This document shows, piece by piece, positions 49,547 to 60,615 of a stretch of DNA of 64,000 bases (position 1 is its first letter; each line of letters begins with the position of its first letter). The stretch is from Corynebacterium silvaticum. GTDB taxonomy: Bacteria > Actinomycetota > Actinomycetes > Mycobacteriales > Mycobacteriaceae. A program made the position numbers and the translations under genes. The notes beneath the pieces were generated by a model. That model saw only the letters and a program-made list of their open reading frames with translations. It did no database searches and was not told the origin of the DNA. The stretch lies in the NCBI RefSeq assembly GCF_004382825.2, contig NZ_SDQO02000004.1:1-64000 (forward strand), given 5' to 3'.

Positions 49547-50182
49547 GGCCAATGTTGTAACGCTCAGCGTTCTCTCCCGCGTTCGGGCCGCATATTTTAC
49601 CCGCTTAAGCGGGTGTGCGGTGCGATGGACGTCTGAAAACTCTCTGCGACCACCACGGACTCCGTCGCACATCAGCATGGCGATCGCAGGGGATCTCGCT
49701 TAAAAGCTTACAACTGCAAACTTAAGCAACCCGCGGATTACCCTATCAGGCAGTTCACCGAATTTCCCATATAGCCCAGCCCTATGAACACCCCCTTGAT
49801 GCCAGAAACCTTAATTAAGGCAATAAGCGGGGAAAACGCGGAATTGTGACGTCACTCACTGTACATACTTAGGGGTACTACCCCTGTCCCCCACCCGCAC
49901 GCCTTTACGACGTTCCGCGCCGTCAAGTTCAGATAAAAACGGATAACTTTAAGGCCACTTCCTCGCCTTTTCCCCTTCCTAGCGAGTCAGCCCAAAAGCG
50001 CCCCTCCGGAGCTCCGCGACGAGGAGAAGCCACAAAAATCTGCACACCAAACACGGCACTGTTTGGTTACAGAGAAAAACGGGGCTATTCCGTGATAGAA
50101 ATTTCTCTCCACGGCATAGCTCCGAATCCACAAATAAACGCGCAAAGGTTCTATGGGAGTACCCCAAGGAGGGGCGCAGCCT
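49547..50182. other. 636-base non-coding gap between the atpI-like gene and atpB
   Basis: No credible gene is seen. A 62-codon minus-strand frame (49979-50167) lacks conserved features. The region holds a perfect 16-base palindrome (49599-49614, acccgcttaagcgggt). TAAAAT lies immediately downstream of it on the minus strand, about 45 bases before atpB. A second dyad (49871-49885, aggggta-c-tacccct) lies further up. This is the probable promoter and control region of the atpBEFHAGDC genes. Confidence 0.6.
49599..49614 (-). promoter_or_regulatory. Palindrome next to the probable atpB promoter
   Basis: A 16-base perfect palindrome lies just upstream (minus strand) of a TAAAAT -10-like element at 49593-49598. 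The geometry would let a dimeric regulator block or help RNA polymerase. No regulator is identified. Confidence 0.45.
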
Positions 50183-50617
50183 TTAGCTCACGTAAGTCAC
50201 CTTTGAGGTAATGACGCCCCAGACTTCGCAAGCAAGCACTACGACCAAGGCAAGAACGAGCGTGATAAGAAACGCATACTTGTCATAAAACTCCAGATTG
50301 CGGATGCCTACAAGCACAATGATAAGGACAACAATCTTCAGCAACCATCCGCCCAGCACTATGGCACCAGTAGTCGCAGCCGAGGTATTTGACGTTGCTA
50401 ACACACTCAAAGCCGTGAGTAGCACAAAACCGCCGCCAATGGCTGCACCGAGCAGTACTCCCCACATACCGGGAAGATCTCGCGCCCAGCCCCACGCGGC
50501 TAGCGAAACCAAAGTTATGAGTACTAATGCACCGGAACCGTATTTCAGGGCTCGCAGTAATGGGCGCCGGTGATCGTCGTAAGGCGAAGTGCTTTGGCTG
50601 GGATTCAGGTTAGTCAC
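50183..50617 (-). CDS. AtpI-like membrane protein
   Basis: The 144-residue protein has four hydrophobic segments ('YGSGALVLITLVSLAAWGWA', 'GVLLGAAIGGGFVLLTAL', 'GWLLKIVVLIIVLVGI' and 'YAFLITLVLALVVVLACEVW'). It occupies the usual place of atpI at the head of the ATP synthase genes, next to wecA. AtpI-type proteins help c-ring assembly or Mg2+ supply in other bacteria. The GTG at 50617 follows AGGA and is preferred over an ATG at 50641 without a ribosome binding site. Confidence 0.82.
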   Translation of the reverse strand: MTNLNPSQSTSPYDDHRRPLLRALKYGSGALVLITLVSLAAWGWARDLPGMWGVLLGAAIGGGFVLLTALSVLATSNTSAATTGAIVLGGWLLKIVVLIIVLVGIRNLEFYDKYAFLITLVLALVVVLACEVWGVITSKVTYVS

Positions 50618-50750
50618 GAGTTGAAATCCTATCGAGATCACTAACTATTAGGAAAACTACAGTCCATTGTGGGGCCACCTTGCCGAAACAAAACCCGCTT
50701 GGCCTCAGCCGAGAACCCTACAATAAACCTGATCTGCTAGCCATTAAGAC

Positions 50751-51905
50751 TTATTTCTGTGTAGTTTTTCCCAGCTCGTTAGCGCGGCGCACTGGCCCTC
50801 GCGTGGCTAGGAAAGCTACGAACATAGCGATCACAATTCCAATGACCGAGGCAATCGGTGGCACCACAGAAAATGAAACAGCACCAAATGCTACGACGGA
50901 GACCCATAAGTAGAGAACCAACACTACGCGGCGATGAGTGTGCCCAAGCGACAACAGCCGATGGTGCAGATGCATCTTGTCCGCCGAAAAAGGAGACTGT
51001 CCTTTGTGTACCCGTCGAACGACAGCCATAACCAGATCGAGCATAGGGACAAAAACAGCGGCAGCCACCACGATGATCGGAGACATAAGAGCAATAACGT
51101 CCACAGTCCCATACAGGCTCATATCAATCTTTCCACTCGCCGAGGTGGACGCCGCCGCAAGTAAAAGTCCAATCAACATAGAGCCCGAGTCCCCCATAAA
51201 AATCCTCGCCGGCTCAAAGTTATGAGGAAGAAAGCCAGCGCACATTCCCACAAGTGCTGCCGCGATGATGGCCGGCGGGTACGCCGACACCATGCCCCCT
51301 TGATCATGAAGCACCGTCATAGAGAAAACCAGGATGGAAAGCCCAGCTATCATGCCAAGCCCCGCCGCTAGACCGTCGAGTCCATCCACAAAGTTTATGG
51401 CGTTGATCAGAGTAACCGTAAACAGCACCGTAACGATGGTTGACGCAACTTGGTCAAGGATGACGGTGGTACCGCCACCGAAAGGGACATAAAGCAATGA
51501 CCAGGTCAGACCGAGGATGCTCATCACGATCGATCCGAGGATCTGCCCAAATAGTTTGGTTATGGCGTCAAGCTCGTAGAGGTCGTCGATAATACCCACG
51601 GTGACAATGACCACTCCCGCCCAAATCACTGCGCTCATCTCCGGAGTGATCGGCTGAAATCCTCTAGTCAAGGCGGGAAACTGGTCTGCAAGGAATACTG
51701 CCCCTAGAAATCCCGTAAACATTGCCACGCCGCCCAACCGAGGCTTCGGTTGGGTGTGAACATCGCGCTCGCGTATTTCTCCCATGCGACCTGAGCGGAC
51801 CATGGAATAACGAACGATGCCTGTCGTGAGGTACGTCAGCGCGGCAGCCACCAAAATGACAAGCGCCAATTCCCTCATCGGCACACCAGCAACACCAGCG
51901 CCCAT
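50751..51905 (-). CDS. wecA: Decaprenyl-phosphate GlcNAc-1-phosphate transferase (WecA/Rfe)
   Basis: WecA starts arabinogalactan linker synthesis by moving GlcNAc-1-P onto decaprenyl phosphate. The 384-residue polytopic protein has the family motifs 'PKPRLGGVAMFTG', 'GIIDDLYELDAITKL', 'AINFVDGLDGLAAGLG', 'GDSGSMLIGLLLA' and the His-rich 'KMHLHHRLLSLGHTHRR'. It starts right at the sua5 stop and precedes the atpI-like gene, as in mycobacteria. Confidence 0.95.
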   Translation of the reverse strand: MGAGVAGVPMRELALVILVAAALTYLTTGIVRYSMVRSGRMGEIRERDVHTQPKPRLGGVAMFTGFLGAVFLADQFPALTRGFQPITPEMSAVIWAGVVIVTVGIIDDLYELDAITKLFGQILGSIVMSILGLTWSLLYVPFGGGTTVILDQVASTIVTVLFTVTLINAINFVDGLDGLAAGLGMIAGLSILVFSMTVLHDQGGMVSAYPPAIIAAALVGMCAGFLPHNFEPARIFMGDSGSMLIGLLLAAASTSASGKIDMSLYGTVDVIALMSPIIVVAAAVFVPMLDLVMAVVRRVHKGQSPFSADKMHLHHRLLSLGHTHRRVVLVLYLWVSVVAFGAVSFSVVPPIASVIGIVIAMFVAFLATRGPVRRANELGKTTQK

Positions 51906-52556
51906 TTAGCGTAGCGTCTCCACATCGAGGTTCAGCACTTCTGCAATGCGTTCAGCGCTGATCGCGCCTTCGCGCAAAATTCGAGGCGTAGGACCAGAAA
52001 GATCAATAATCGTTGAGGCGGTCCCTACCGGTGTAGCACCGCCATCAAGATACGCACTCACGGCATCGCCAAGCTGCTCCTGAGCGGCTAATGCTGTAGC
52101 CGGTGGCTTCTGCCCCGAAATATTTGCCGAGGATACAGCCATCGGACCGGTTTCTCGCAGTAGCTCAATAGCAACAGGATGAAGTGGCATGCGCAGCATT
52201 ACTGTGCCACGGGTGTCCCCCAGGTTCCATTGCAGGCTCGGTGCTTGAGCAACCACAATGCTCAAGGCACCTGGCCAGAACGCCTCTATGAGTGTTCGCA
52301 TCTGCTCTGAGTAGGAGTGGACAAGCCCACGAGCTGTGTCCCAACTTCCCACGAGCACCGGCACGGGCATATCGGGACCACGATGCTTAGTAGCAAGAAG
52401 CTTTGCCACCGCATTATTGTCAAACGCATCGCAACCGATGCCGTAAAGAGTGTCCGTTGGCATGACAACAAGGCGACCGTCTTTGACGGCATCACTTGCT
52501 ACTTTGAGTGCAGCGTTACGAATACTTGCGTCACTGCAGTCATAAATTCTGCTCAC
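51906..52556 (-). CDS. L-threonylcarbamoyladenylate synthase (Sua5/YwlC/TsaC)
   Basis: This enzyme makes threonylcarbamoyl-AMP for t6A37 modification of ANN-decoding tRNAs. The 216-residue protein has 'VVMPTDTLYGIGCDAFDNNAV', 'KHRGPDMPVPVLVG' and 'MAVSSANISGQKPPATA', all diagnostic. It lies between prmC and wecA on the same strand. Confidence 0.94.
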   Translation of the reverse strand: MSRIYDCSDASIRNAALKVASDAVKDGRLVVMPTDTLYGIGCDAFDNNAVAKLLATKHRGPDMPVPVLVGSWDTARGLVHSYSEQMRTLIEAFWPGALSIVVAQAPSLQWNLGDTRGTVMLRMPLHPVAIELLRETGPMAVSSANISGQKPPATALAAQEQLGDAVSAYLDGGATPVGTASTIIDLSGPTPRILREGAISAERIAEVLNLDVETLR

Positions 52557-52628
52557 GATATATTTTTCTTTCGTCTTACGGCGTAGAGATAAATAATCTC
52601 TTCCGCAGTTTCGGGCACAACCGTTCTT

Positions 52629-53447
52629 TTAAGGAAGCTTACTCGCCGTAACAAATCGTTTTCGACCCGTCAGGTCCTCCAAAACGGCAATCTCGCAAAA
52701 TCCTCCGTGTTTATGGAATTCTTGGAGCACGGCTAGAGACGTTGCATCATCATGCTCTATCCCCACTCGTCCCTTAGGAGCCAAGAGCTCATGGATGACA
52801 GGAATCAACAGTTTGATCGTGTCCATCCCATCCGCGCCGGAGAACACAGCCATTGCAGGATCGTGATAAACCTCGGGAGCAAGGTCAGGAGTTTCCGGCA
52901 CATACGGAGGGTTGCTCACCACTACATCCACTGTCCCGGCCAACGACCTCAGCAGATCAGAATCCGTTGCATCGCCGATGACCAGATTCACGTTAGTAGG
53001 AAGGTTTTCCTGTGCGTAGCGGGTCGCAGCAGGAGAAAGTTCCACTGCAGTAACCTTCGCCGTAGGAACAAGCGTTGCGACGTAAGCCGCTAGGGCTCCC
53101 GACCCCGTACACAGGTCCACGACGGTTTCCCCACCGCCGAGTTGCTGCACCGCCCAGTCGGCAAGAACTTCTGTTTCTGGACGTGGGATAAAAACCCCCG
53201 GCCCCACTTTCAAAGTAAGAGGACCGAACCATGCTTCTCCTACGATGTGCTGCAAGGGTTCGCGCTGTGCGCGCCGTGCGACAAGAGCCTCGAACTGATC
53301 CGGGGTCGGTTCGCGCATGCGTAGCCCCAGTTCCATGGGAGTGCATCGTAGAAGATGCGCGGCTAGGATCTGAGCGTCGTTACGCGGGGAGGCCACCCCG
53401 GCTGCTTCCAGGGTGGCCTCGGCGTCTCTCAGAGAAGTAAATAACAC
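52629..53447 (-). CDS. prmC: Peptide chain release factor N5-glutamine methyltransferase
   Basis: PrmC methylates the GGQ glutamine of RF1 and RF2. The 272-residue protein has the SAM loop '[18 protein letters not shown]' and the catalytic '[12 protein letters not shown]' (NPPY). It starts with GTG at 53447, nine bases after prfA, which encodes its substrate RF1. Confidence 0.96.
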   Translation of the reverse strand: MLFTSLRDAEATLEAAGVASPRNDAQILAAHLLRCTPMELGLRMREPTPDQFEALVARRAQREPLQHIVGEAWFGPLTLKVGPGVFIPRPETEVLADWAVQQLGGGETVVDLCTGSGALAAYVATLVPTAKVTAVELSPAATRYAQENLPTNVNLVIGDATDSDLLRSLAGTVDVVVSNPPYVPETPDLAPEVYHDPAMAVFSGADGMDTIKLLIPVIHELLAPKGRVGIEHDDATSLAVLQEFHKHGGFCEIAVLEDLTGRKRFVTASKLP

Positions 53448-53456
53448 GAAATTATT

Positions 53457-54527
53457 TTACTCAACTTCTAGGCGTTCCGCGCGTTCTGCTGCACGTAGCG
53501 CAGTAAACAGGTCATCCAACTCACCGTTGAGAACCGAATCAAGGTTATTTGCTTTAAATCCGATACGGTGATCGGAAATCCGGTTCTCTGGCCAGTTATA
53601 CGTGCGGATGCGCTCGGAGCGATCCATGGTGCGAATCTGTGCAGCGCGTCCCTCAGCAGCTTCTGCCTCTGCTTGCTCTTCAGCCATAGACTGAAGACGC
53701 GCAGCTAGAACCTGCATGGCTCGTGCCTTGTTCTGAATCTGCGAGCGCTCCTTCTGACAGGTAACAACCAAGCCAGTAGGAAGGTGGGTAATACGCACAG
53801 CAGAGTCAGTCGTGTTCACACCCTGACCGCCTTTACCGGAGGAACGGTAGACGTCGATACGCAAATCTTTATCGTCGATCTCAATCTCCGCGACCTCATC
53901 AGGCTCTGGATACACCAGCACACCTGCGGCAGATGTTTGGATGCGGCCTTGAGACTCAGTGACCGGAACGCGCTGCACGCGATGGACTCCGCCTTCAAAC
54001 TTGAACACGCTCCAGGCACCATCACGAGAAGGCGTCTTTGATCGGATAGACAGAGTCATATCCTTGACACCTCCTAAATCAGATTCAGAGGAGTCCAAAA
54101 TCTCCACGGCAAAGCCATGCTTATCAGCATAACGCTGATACATGCGCACAATCTCGCCGGCAAACAAGGCAGCTTCTTCTCCGCCTGCGCCTGCCTTCAC
54201 TTCCATGACGATGTCATCTCCATCATGGGGATCGCGAGGTGCCAGAAGGTCAGCGAGCTGTTCTTCAAGGACCACAACCTCAGATTCCAAGCGAGCTGCC
54301 TCTTCTTGGAATTCGTGGTCCTCGTGAGCCATCTCTTTGGCTACTTCCAGATCATCCCTGGCCTGCACCAGCTTGTTATTCACGTTGATGATCGGCTGCA
54401 GCTCGGAATAGCGCTTGGATAATTTCCGGAACAACATCTGGTCGCCCATGGTTTCTGGGTCGGCCATCTGAGCTTCAATACCCTGGTACTCCGAGACGAT
54501 GTCATCGACTGCTGATACCTGGGCCAT
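53457..54527 (-). CDS. prfA: Peptide chain release factor 1
   Basis: RF1 ends translation at UAA and UAG. The 356-residue protein has the GGQ motif in '[19 protein letters not shown]' and the PxT-type stop-codon recognition region ('[12 protein letters not shown]' / '[10 protein letters not shown]'). Its ATG overlaps the rho stop by one base (TAATG), so expression is coupled to rho. Confidence 0.97.
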   Translation of the reverse strand: MAQVSAVDDIVSEYQGIEAQMADPETMGDQMLFRKLSKRYSELQPIINVNNKLVQARDDLEVAKEMAHEDHEFQEEAARLESEVVVLEEQLADLLAPRDPHDGDDIVMEVKAGAGGEEAALFAGEIVRMYQRYADKHGFAVEILDSSESDLGGVKDMTLSIRSKTPSRDGAWSVFKFEGGVHRVQRVPVTESQGRIQTSAAGVLVYPEPDEVAEIEIDDKDLRIDVYRSSGKGGQGVNTTDSAVRITHLPTGLVVTCQKERSQIQNKARAMQVLAARLQSMAEEQAEAEAAEGRAAQIRTMDRSERIRTYNWPENRISDHRIGFKANNLDSVLNGELDDLFTALRAAERAERLEVE

Positions 54528-56680
54528 TACTCCTCCTCGGCGTCTGCAGCCATCGGAGCACTCGATGCAATCTGCATCAAGAACTCACCGTTGGATTTGG
54601 TCTTCTTGAGCTGCTTGATAAGCAGATCAATGGCCTGCTGGTTGTCCAAGGCCGCGAGAATCCTGCGCAGTTTGTGCATGATGCGAGCTTCCTCAGGCAC
54701 CAGAAGAAGTTCATCTTTACGAGTTCCTGACGGGTTAACGTCCACTGCTGGGAATACGCGATGCTCGGAGATCTTGCGATCCAGCTTGAGCTCTGCGTTA
54801 CCGGTTCCCTTGAATTCCTCGAAGATCACGGTATCGCCTGCGGAGCCAGTTTCTACCATCGCAGTGGCGATGATAGTCAAAGAGCCACCATTTTCGATGT
54901 TACGAGCTGCGCCTAGGAAACGCTTTGGCGGATAGAGGGCATTCGAGTCCACACCACCAGACAGGATACGGCCTGAAGCAGGAGAAGAGTTGTTGTAAGC
55001 ACGGCCAAGGCGTGTGATGGAGTCGAGAAGCACCACAACGTCTTGTCCTTGTTCTACGAGTCGCTTAGCGCGCTCAATTGCCAGCTCAGCCACAGCGGTG
55101 TGTTCGCTTGGCGGGCGATCGAAGGTGGAGGCAATAACCTCACCCTTGACGGAGCGCTGCATATCGGTGACTTCCTCGGGGCGCTCGTCGACAAGCACCA
55201 CCATCAAGTAGCACTCAGGGTTATTTGTGGCAATAGCGTTGGCGATGTTCTGCAAAATCGTAGTCTTACCGGCTTTCGGCGGGGACACGATAAGTGCACG
55301 CTGGCCTTTACCAATAGGCATGATCAAGTCGATCACACGAGTGGTAAGGATCTTTGGTTCGGTTTCCAAGCGCAGTCGCTGGTTCGGGTACAGCGGAGTG
55401 AGCTTAGAGAAGTCCGGACGAGCCTTAGCTTCCTCTATAGACATGCCGTTGACGGATTCAACGCGAACCAACGGATTGTACTTTTGACGATTGCGCCCGC
55501 GGTTGTGTCCATGATGTCCACCATGGCTGTTATCGCCATTCATCCGAACCTGGCCAATGATGGCATCGCCGGCGCGTAGGCCCAAGCGACGAATCATCTG
55601 GTTGTTTACGTAGACGTCTGCGGGACCAGCATGGTAGCCCGACGTACGAACGAAAGCGACATTGCTGTCCACGATGTCGAGAATGCCGGCGATGTTCTGC
55701 AAAACTTCGTCTTCACGAGGCTCGACGCTGGTGTTCTCCCGGTTATCATCGCGGTCACGACCACGTCGGTTACGGCGATTCCGACGGTTACGATCATTGC
55801 GATCACCTCGGTCGCCGCGCTCATGATGGCGACCGTTACGCTGACGAGGATGCTCGTTTTCAGAGCCCTCACGAGATTCCCGAGTCTGCTGCTGATCTGC
55901 AGCCTGATGCTCAGAAGCTTCTCGACGCTCCTCTGTCTTCACGTTATCCGCGGGTGCTTCTTTACGTTGTTCCCCGTCGTGGGAAGCCTGATCGTTCTCA
56001 GCACGATTGTCTTCTCGCTGAGAAACCTGTCGATCCTCGCGGTGTTCCCGACGAGCACGGTTACGACGAGCACGTCGAGCAGCCGAGCGCGATTCATAGC
56101 GATTCTCATCATCGGCATCGCCATGTCCAACAGCTTCCGCTGCCCCATCGTTAGATTCAACGGGCGTATCCGCTTTGTCACGTGAGGAGCTTTCTGCAGA
56201 GCCGTGCTTCTCTGAAGGAGTTTCTACACGACGAGTCGCGCGACGACGACGCGGCTTCTCTTCTTCCACGGGCGCAGATTCCTGTGTACTGGACTCGTGG
56301 GAGACCGCATCATTTGTTGCCTCGGCGGTTCCCGCGGTCTTCAGCACCCGACGACGGCGTGACTTTGACTCCTTGGCGGGAGCCTGATCAGCCTTTTCCT
56401 GTTGGGTCTTAGCGGCCTCTGGGGCTGAACTTTCTACAGGTGCAGAATCCTTCTCCACCTTGGGCGTAGCCTTTGCTTGGGTATTGTGCTTTGCTGCAGG
56501 AGCGGCGCTACGTCCACCCTGTGCAGCCTTTCCCCCCTGCGCACCGCTAATCGCGGCAATAAGGTCGCCTTTGCGCAGTGCAGAGGTGCCTTTTAGACCC
56601 ATTTCAGCGGCAATCTTGCGCAGCTCGGGCAGACGCAATGCAGCAAGATTACGCTGTGCGCCGTTATCTGTTGTTGTCAC
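54527..56680 (-). CDS. rho: Transcription termination factor Rho
   Basis: Rho is the RNA-dependent helicase that ends transcription. The 717-residue protein has the N-terminal Rho domain ('[20 protein letters not shown]'). A long charged insertion follows (about residues 60-310), alternately Glu/Lys and Arg/Asp-rich, typical of actinobacterial Rho. Then come the cold-shock RNA-binding domain ('[19 protein letters not shown]') and the RecA core with '[13 protein letters not shown]' and '[15 protein letters not shown]'. The GTG at 56680 follows AAAGGA. The frame open to 56884 is not supported by any motif. Confidence 0.97.
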   Translation of the reverse strand: MTTTDNGAQRNLAALRLPELRKIAAEMGLKGTSALRKGDLIAAISGAQGGKAAQGGRSAAPAAKHNTQAKATPKVEKDSAPVESSAPEAAKTQQEKADQAPAKESKSRRRRVLKTAGTAEATNDAVSHESSTQESAPVEEEKPRRRRATRRVETPSEKHGSAESSSRDKADTPVESNDGAAEAVGHGDADDENRYESRSAARRARRNRARREHREDRQVSQREDNRAENDQASHDGEQRKEAPADNVKTEERREASEHQAADQQQTRESREGSENEHPRQRNGRHHERGDRGDRNDRNRRNRRNRRGRDRDDNRENTSVEPREDEVLQNIAGILDIVDSNVAFVRTSGYHAGPADVYVNNQMIRRLGLRAGDAIIGQVRMNGDNSHGGHHGHNRGRNRQKYNPLVRVESVNGMSIEEAKARPDFSKLTPLYPNQRLRLETEPKILTTRVIDLIMPIGKGQRALIVSPPKAGKTTILQNIANAIATNNPECYLMVVLVDERPEEVTDMQRSVKGEVIASTFDRPPSEHTAVAELAIERAKRLVEQGQDVVVLLDSITRLGRAYNNSSPASGRILSGGVDSNALYPPKRFLGAARNIENGGSLTIIATAMVETGSAGDTVIFEEFKGTGNAELKLDRKISEHRVFPAVDVNPSGTRKDELLLVPEEARIMHKLRRILAALDNQQAIDLLIKQLKKTKSNGEFLMQIASSAPMAADAEEE

Positions 56681-57047
56681 AGATGTCCTTTCATCGCCTT
56701 TACCAGAGGGAAAAGAGGTCACCGGGAAAATATTCAACCAAGTAACCACCACTGGAAAGCATGCTGTGGAATTAACTGGATTCAGGTACTGATGGCGTAG
56801 GTGCCCGAGAATCCCTACCAAATGCGTTAAGAACGCACACATGCGAGGATGTATCGTCCCGCGCCGGCGCGGCCTTGACAGCAATTCGGTGGTGAACTTC
56901 TAAAGCGGGAACTGAACACTGCGTCTCGGGTTATTACTCGGCGAAACGCGGTCAGTACAAAAATTATTGTGAAGCTCGTAACGCAGTCTAACGCATAAAT
57001 GCGTGTGAGGTGAACTTGAGGCAATTTTCGCAACTATGGTGTAAGTC
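56681..57047. other. Intergenic region between rho and the acyl-CoA ligase gene
   Basis: A 367-base region without a gene. It holds the rho leader, with two dyads (gcgtt-aag-aacgc at 56824-56836 and the perfect 14-base palindrome 56859-56872). It also holds a possible leaderless start of the ligase gene: TATGGT at 57035-57040, 7 bases before the ATG. The rho dyads may serve autoregulation; this is inferred. Confidence 0.5.
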
Positions 57048-58784
57048 ATGCTCAGTACGATGCAGCCTATTCCGCTCAACCTTGCACAGATCCTCACCTA
57101 TGGGTCACAGATCCATGCCGAAACTAAAGTGTCCACTTTTGAGGGCGACGCTATGCAAGAGACCACCTTTGCTGAGATTGCAGCCCGCGCCGCGGCCCTC
57201 GCCCATGCCCTCCGCGATGAGCTGGGCATCACCGCTGACCAACGCGTAGCATCAATGATGTATAACTGCTCGGAGCATCTAGAAACACTCTTTGCCGTGG
57301 GCTGCATGGGAGCCGTGTTTAATCCGTTAAACAAGCAATTGATGAACGATCAAATCCGTCACATCATCAACCACGCGGAAGATCACGTGATTGTCGCAGA
57401 TCAGCGGTTAGCAAAGCAGCTGGGCACTATTTTGGATGAAGGCTGCCCCTCAGTCCGATCCGTAATTTTTATCGGCCGCGATGACATTGCCGCTGCAGCA
57501 CGCTTTATTCCCGATACCATCACGTGCTACTCCTACGAGGCCCTCCTAGACGGCCGAAGCACAATTTATGATTGGCCCGTCATCGAAGAAAATAATGCGG
57601 TTGCCATCTGCTATTCCACCGGAACCACCGGAGCCCCCAAGGGCGTTGTCTATTCCCACCGCGCCCTCTACCTGCAGTGTATGAACCTGCGAACTACAGA
57701 TTCTTTAGCAGTTACTCACGGACAATCGTTTCTCTGCTGCGTACCGCTCTATCACATTTTAAGCTGGTGTGTTCCCGTCGCCGCCTTCATGTCTGGAACA
57801 CCATTGGTCTTCCCTGGCGCAGATGTATCTGGACCCTCCCTGGCAAAGATTATTGCCACAGCACTTCCCCGGGTCGCCCACGGAGTACCAACCCTGTGGA
57901 TTCAACTCATGGTGCACTACATGCGCCATTCCCCCGAGCGCATGAGCCTACAAGAGATCTACGTTGGAGGTTCTGCGGTGCCTCCTATCCTGATCAAACT
58001 CTGGGAAGAGCGCTACGGCGTTGACGTCGTTCATGTCTGGGGCATGACAGAGACGCTCGCCATAGGCACAGTCGCACGTCCACCGTCGGGTGTTTCCGGT
58101 GAAACTCGACGGAGTTATCGAATCAGCCAGGGTCGTTTCCCCACATCCTTGGAATACCGCGTTGTCAACGATGGCGAGGTTATGAGCGCCACCGACCGAA
58201 ATCAGGGAGAAATCCAGGTGCGTGGAAACTGGGTCACAACCCGCTACTACCATTCACATTCGGAAGAGGGCACGGGTCCCGCTTCGATGTTTCGGGACCA
58301 TCACGTTGAAGACGCTCCCGGGCAATTTACCTCCGATGGTTGGTTGCGCACCGGCGATGTGGGCTCCGTAACCCGAGACGGCTTCCTCACCATCCACGAT
58401 AGAGCCAGGGATGTCATTCGATCAGGCGGCGAATGGATCTATTCCGCAATGCTCGAAAATGAGATCATGGCGGCAACAGTCGTGGTCGAAGCCGCCGTAA
58501 TCGGCTATCCGGATCCCAAGTGGGGCGAACGCCCCCTCGCAGTTACCGTGGTCTCCCCAGATATTCCCCGCAATCACAAAACAGCCGAGCGCCTCCGATC
58601 ACGGCTTCGCGATACCTTCCCCAATTGGATGATCCCGGAGTACTGGGCTTTTGTCGATTCCATCGATAAAACCTCTGTGGGCAAGTTTGACAAGATCGAC
58701 CTGAGAAAGCATGTTGCCGACGGAGATTATGAGATCATCTCGCTGCTCGGCCCCGGCCATTCCGGTGATGATTCCCCGCAGTAA
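57048..58784 (+). CDS. Fatty-acid-CoA ligase / acyl-CoA synthetase (AMP-forming)
   Basis: The 578-residue ANL-superfamily enzyme activates a carboxylic acid to the CoA thioester through an acyl-AMP. It has the P-loop-like '[18 protein letters not shown]' (A3), '[13 protein letters not shown]' (A5), '[17 protein letters not shown]' (A7) and '[16 protein letters not shown]' (A8). The catalytic Lys lies in '[13 protein letters not shown]'. The closest general pattern is a medium- or long-chain fatty-acid ligase; the exact acid is unknown. It is divergent from rho. Confidence 0.92.
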   Translation: MLSTMQPIPLNLAQILTYGSQIHAETKVSTFEGDAMQETTFAEIAARAAALAHALRDELGITADQRVASMMYNCSEHLETLFAVGCMGAVFNPLNKQLMNDQIRHIINHAEDHVIVADQRLAKQLGTILDEGCPSVRSVIFIGRDDIAAAARFIPDTITCYSYEALLDGRSTIYDWPVIEENNAVAICYSTGTTGAPKGVVYSHRALYLQCMNLRTTDSLAVTHGQSFLCCVPLYHILSWCVPVAAFMSGTPLVFPGADVSGPSLAKIIATALPRVAHGVPTLWIQLMVHYMRHSPERMSLQEIYVGGSAVPPILIKLWEERYGVDVVHVWGMTETLAIGTVARPPSGVSGETRRSYRISQGRFPTSLEYRVVNDGEVMSATDRNQGEIQVRGNWVTTRYYHSHSEEGTGPASMFRDHHVEDAPGQFTSDGWLRTGDVGSVTRDGFLTIHDRARDVIRSGGEWIYSAMLENEIMAATVVVEAAVIGYPDPKWGERPLAVTVVSPDIPRNHKTAERLRSRLRDTFPNWMIPEYWAFVDSIDKTSVGKFDKIDLRKHVADGDYEIISLLGPGHSGDDSPQ

Positions 58785-59021
58785 CCTAACCAAAGGCCGC
58801 ATTACGTCGCTGCATCGCGGCCAGGGGGCGTAACACCCAGCCGCGCCAATTGTTGCTCTTCAACCCTAATAGTCAAGCGATATAAATCATAGTGGGAGAC
58901 TGAAGTGATACAAGACGTCTTTTATGCTAGAAATAGACGTTACAAACCACGCACCAAGAGCATTCTCAGTTAGGATGCGTTATTTCCATTTGTGTCAAGG
59001 TTTGTTAGATGAGGACAATCC

Positions 59022-59696
59022 ATGAGCCAGCGAGCGCCCCGCCCTACTACGGAACTCTTTCCCGAGGCCCTAAGCCTTAGTCAAAGACAACGTGAAGTGT
59101 TAGACACCGTCGCAAGTTTTGAAGACGGCGCAAAAATCTAAGAACTCGCCGCAACCCTTGGCATGCATATCAATACTGCCCGTGGTCACTTAGATGAGCT
59201 TTTAGAGCGCAAGGCGATACAAACCGTCCCCGCTCCTAGTAAGGGCAGGGGCCGCCCCTCGCTGGTATACCGATCCAGGATTCCAGACAATAGGGCCGTG
59301 GCCTCGGAATACGTGACGCTCATTAGAATTCTCGCGCAGCGTCTCGCAGACGACAACGCATCCTTGGAAACAGCCAGGGAAATAGGTCTTGAATGGGGGC
59401 AGGTCATGCACAAGACCTGCCATCCGCGAAAAACCCCTGCGATCCTCGCTCGACGTCTCCGCCTCATGGGTTTTGACCCTATTGAACATGAAGACGAGCT
59501 ACGCCTTTACTCATGCCCCTTTATCACGGGCAATGAAAAACCCATCAGCTTTCTCTGCGCCGTTCACGACGGAATGCTCCAAGCTTTAGTCCTCAATACG
59601 GACCTCGACGTCAGCCTCGAACCAGACCAGGATCCCACCTACTGTGCCGTTAAGATCAATAACGGCACCAAGCACCGCGCCGCTAGGAAACAGTGA
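59022..59696 (+). pseudogene. SufR-like HTH regulator interrupted by an in-frame TAA
   Basis: The frame from the ATG at 59022 (GAGGA upstream) encodes the start of an HTH domain, 'LSLSQRQREVLDTV' to 'FEDGAKI'. It then meets TAA at 59139 and continues in the same frame with 'ELAATLGMHINTARGHLDEL' and the rest of the protein to 59696. The C-terminal part has the Cys pattern of the SufR-type family ('HKTCHPRK', 'YSCPFITGNEKP', 'LCAVHDGMLQALV'). A full-length product would be about 224 residues. The stop falls inside the DNA-binding domain. Restart at the ATG 59163 would lose the first helices. The gene overlaps the thrB end by 14 bases. Confidence 0.82.
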
Positions 59697-60606
59697 CAGA
59701 CACCGGCGGAGCAACCTCTAGCGGGAGCACCCGCAAGCCGGCCTCGCGGGCGTTGTTAAGCACTGACTCATCGATCGGTTCTGTAGATAGCACCATCACG
59801 GTCGGGCCCGCGCCCGAAAGGTACGCAGCGTATCCCCTATTACGCAACCGATTCACCCACTCTGCGGTTACGGGCAATACGTCGGCGCGATATGGCTGAT
59901 GCAACCGGTCGCGTGTTCCCTCCCACAGGAGTTCCGGGTGATGCTGCAGAGCAACGGTCATCACCGCGCACCTGGACACGTTGAATCGTGCGTCCACGTG
60001 AGTCACGTCCGTAGGAAGGACGCGACGGACAGCCTCTGTGGATGCATGAAAGTTTGGCACTAGCGCAGTCGCCATAATCGACTCGGCAACGGGAATAGTA
60101 ACCGCCCTATATTGCGGCTCTGTCCTGCCATCCACCGGAATCTCAGTCCATGAGACTACAGCCTGCCCCAGAACAGACGCCGCTGCGTTATCTGGGTGCC
60201 CTTCAAAAGCAGACGACAGCTGTACCACTTGCTCATTACTTAAAGGAAAACCGGCTAAACCATTAGCAGCGCATACACCAGCTACTGCAGCGGCTGCGGA
60301 AGATCCCAAACCACGAGACTGCGGTATGGAATTATGGCACACCACTTTCAACCCTGGGGCGTGCGCATCCGCCGCTTTAAGCCCAGCACGCAGTGCTTTC
60401 ACTACGAGGTGAGAACCGTCTAATGGCAGGTCTCCCTGGCCCTCGCCAAAGACTTCCACGCTAAGGCCTGAGGCAACAACTTCTACCTCGACTGTGTCAT
60501 ACAACGACACCGCAAGACCTAGTGTGTCAAAGCCGGGGCCTAGGTTGGCCGAGGATGCTGGGACGGTGACTGAGACCTTTTTACCTACTTCAAGCTCAAT
60601 ACTCAT
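59683..60606 (-). CDS. thrB: Homoserine kinase
   Basis: ThrB phosphorylates homoserine in threonine synthesis. The 307-residue GHMP kinase has '[18 protein letters not shown]', the phosphate loop '[16 protein letters not shown]' and '[14 protein letters not shown]' near the C-terminus. It follows hom by 9 bases and forms the hom-thrB operon. Its end overlaps the regulator pseudogene convergently by 14 bases. Confidence 0.97.
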   Translation of the reverse strand: MSIELEVGKKVSVTVPASSANLGPGFDTLGLAVSLYDTVEVEVVASGLSVEVFGEGQGDLPLDGSHLVVKALRAGLKAADAHAPGLKVVCHNSIPQSRGLGSSAAAAVAGVCAANGLAGFPLSNEQVVQLSSAFEGHPDNAAASVLGQAVVSWTEIPVDGRTEPQYRAVTIPVAESIMATALVPNFHASTEAVRRVLPTDVTHVDARFNVSRCAVMTVALQHHPELLWEGTRDRLHQPYRADVLPVTAEWVNRLRNRGYAAYLSGAGPTVMVLSTEPIDESVLNNAREAGLRVLPLEVAPPVSVTVS

Positions 60607-60615
60607 GAGTGATGA

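Noticed and set aside
49979-50167. 62-codon minus-strand frame in the atp gap
   Set aside because: No ribosome binding site of note, unusual composition and no family features; treated as non-coding.
56681-56884. In-frame upstream extension of Rho
   Set aside because: No conserved residues, and the GTG at 56680 has an AAAGGA motif at proper distance.
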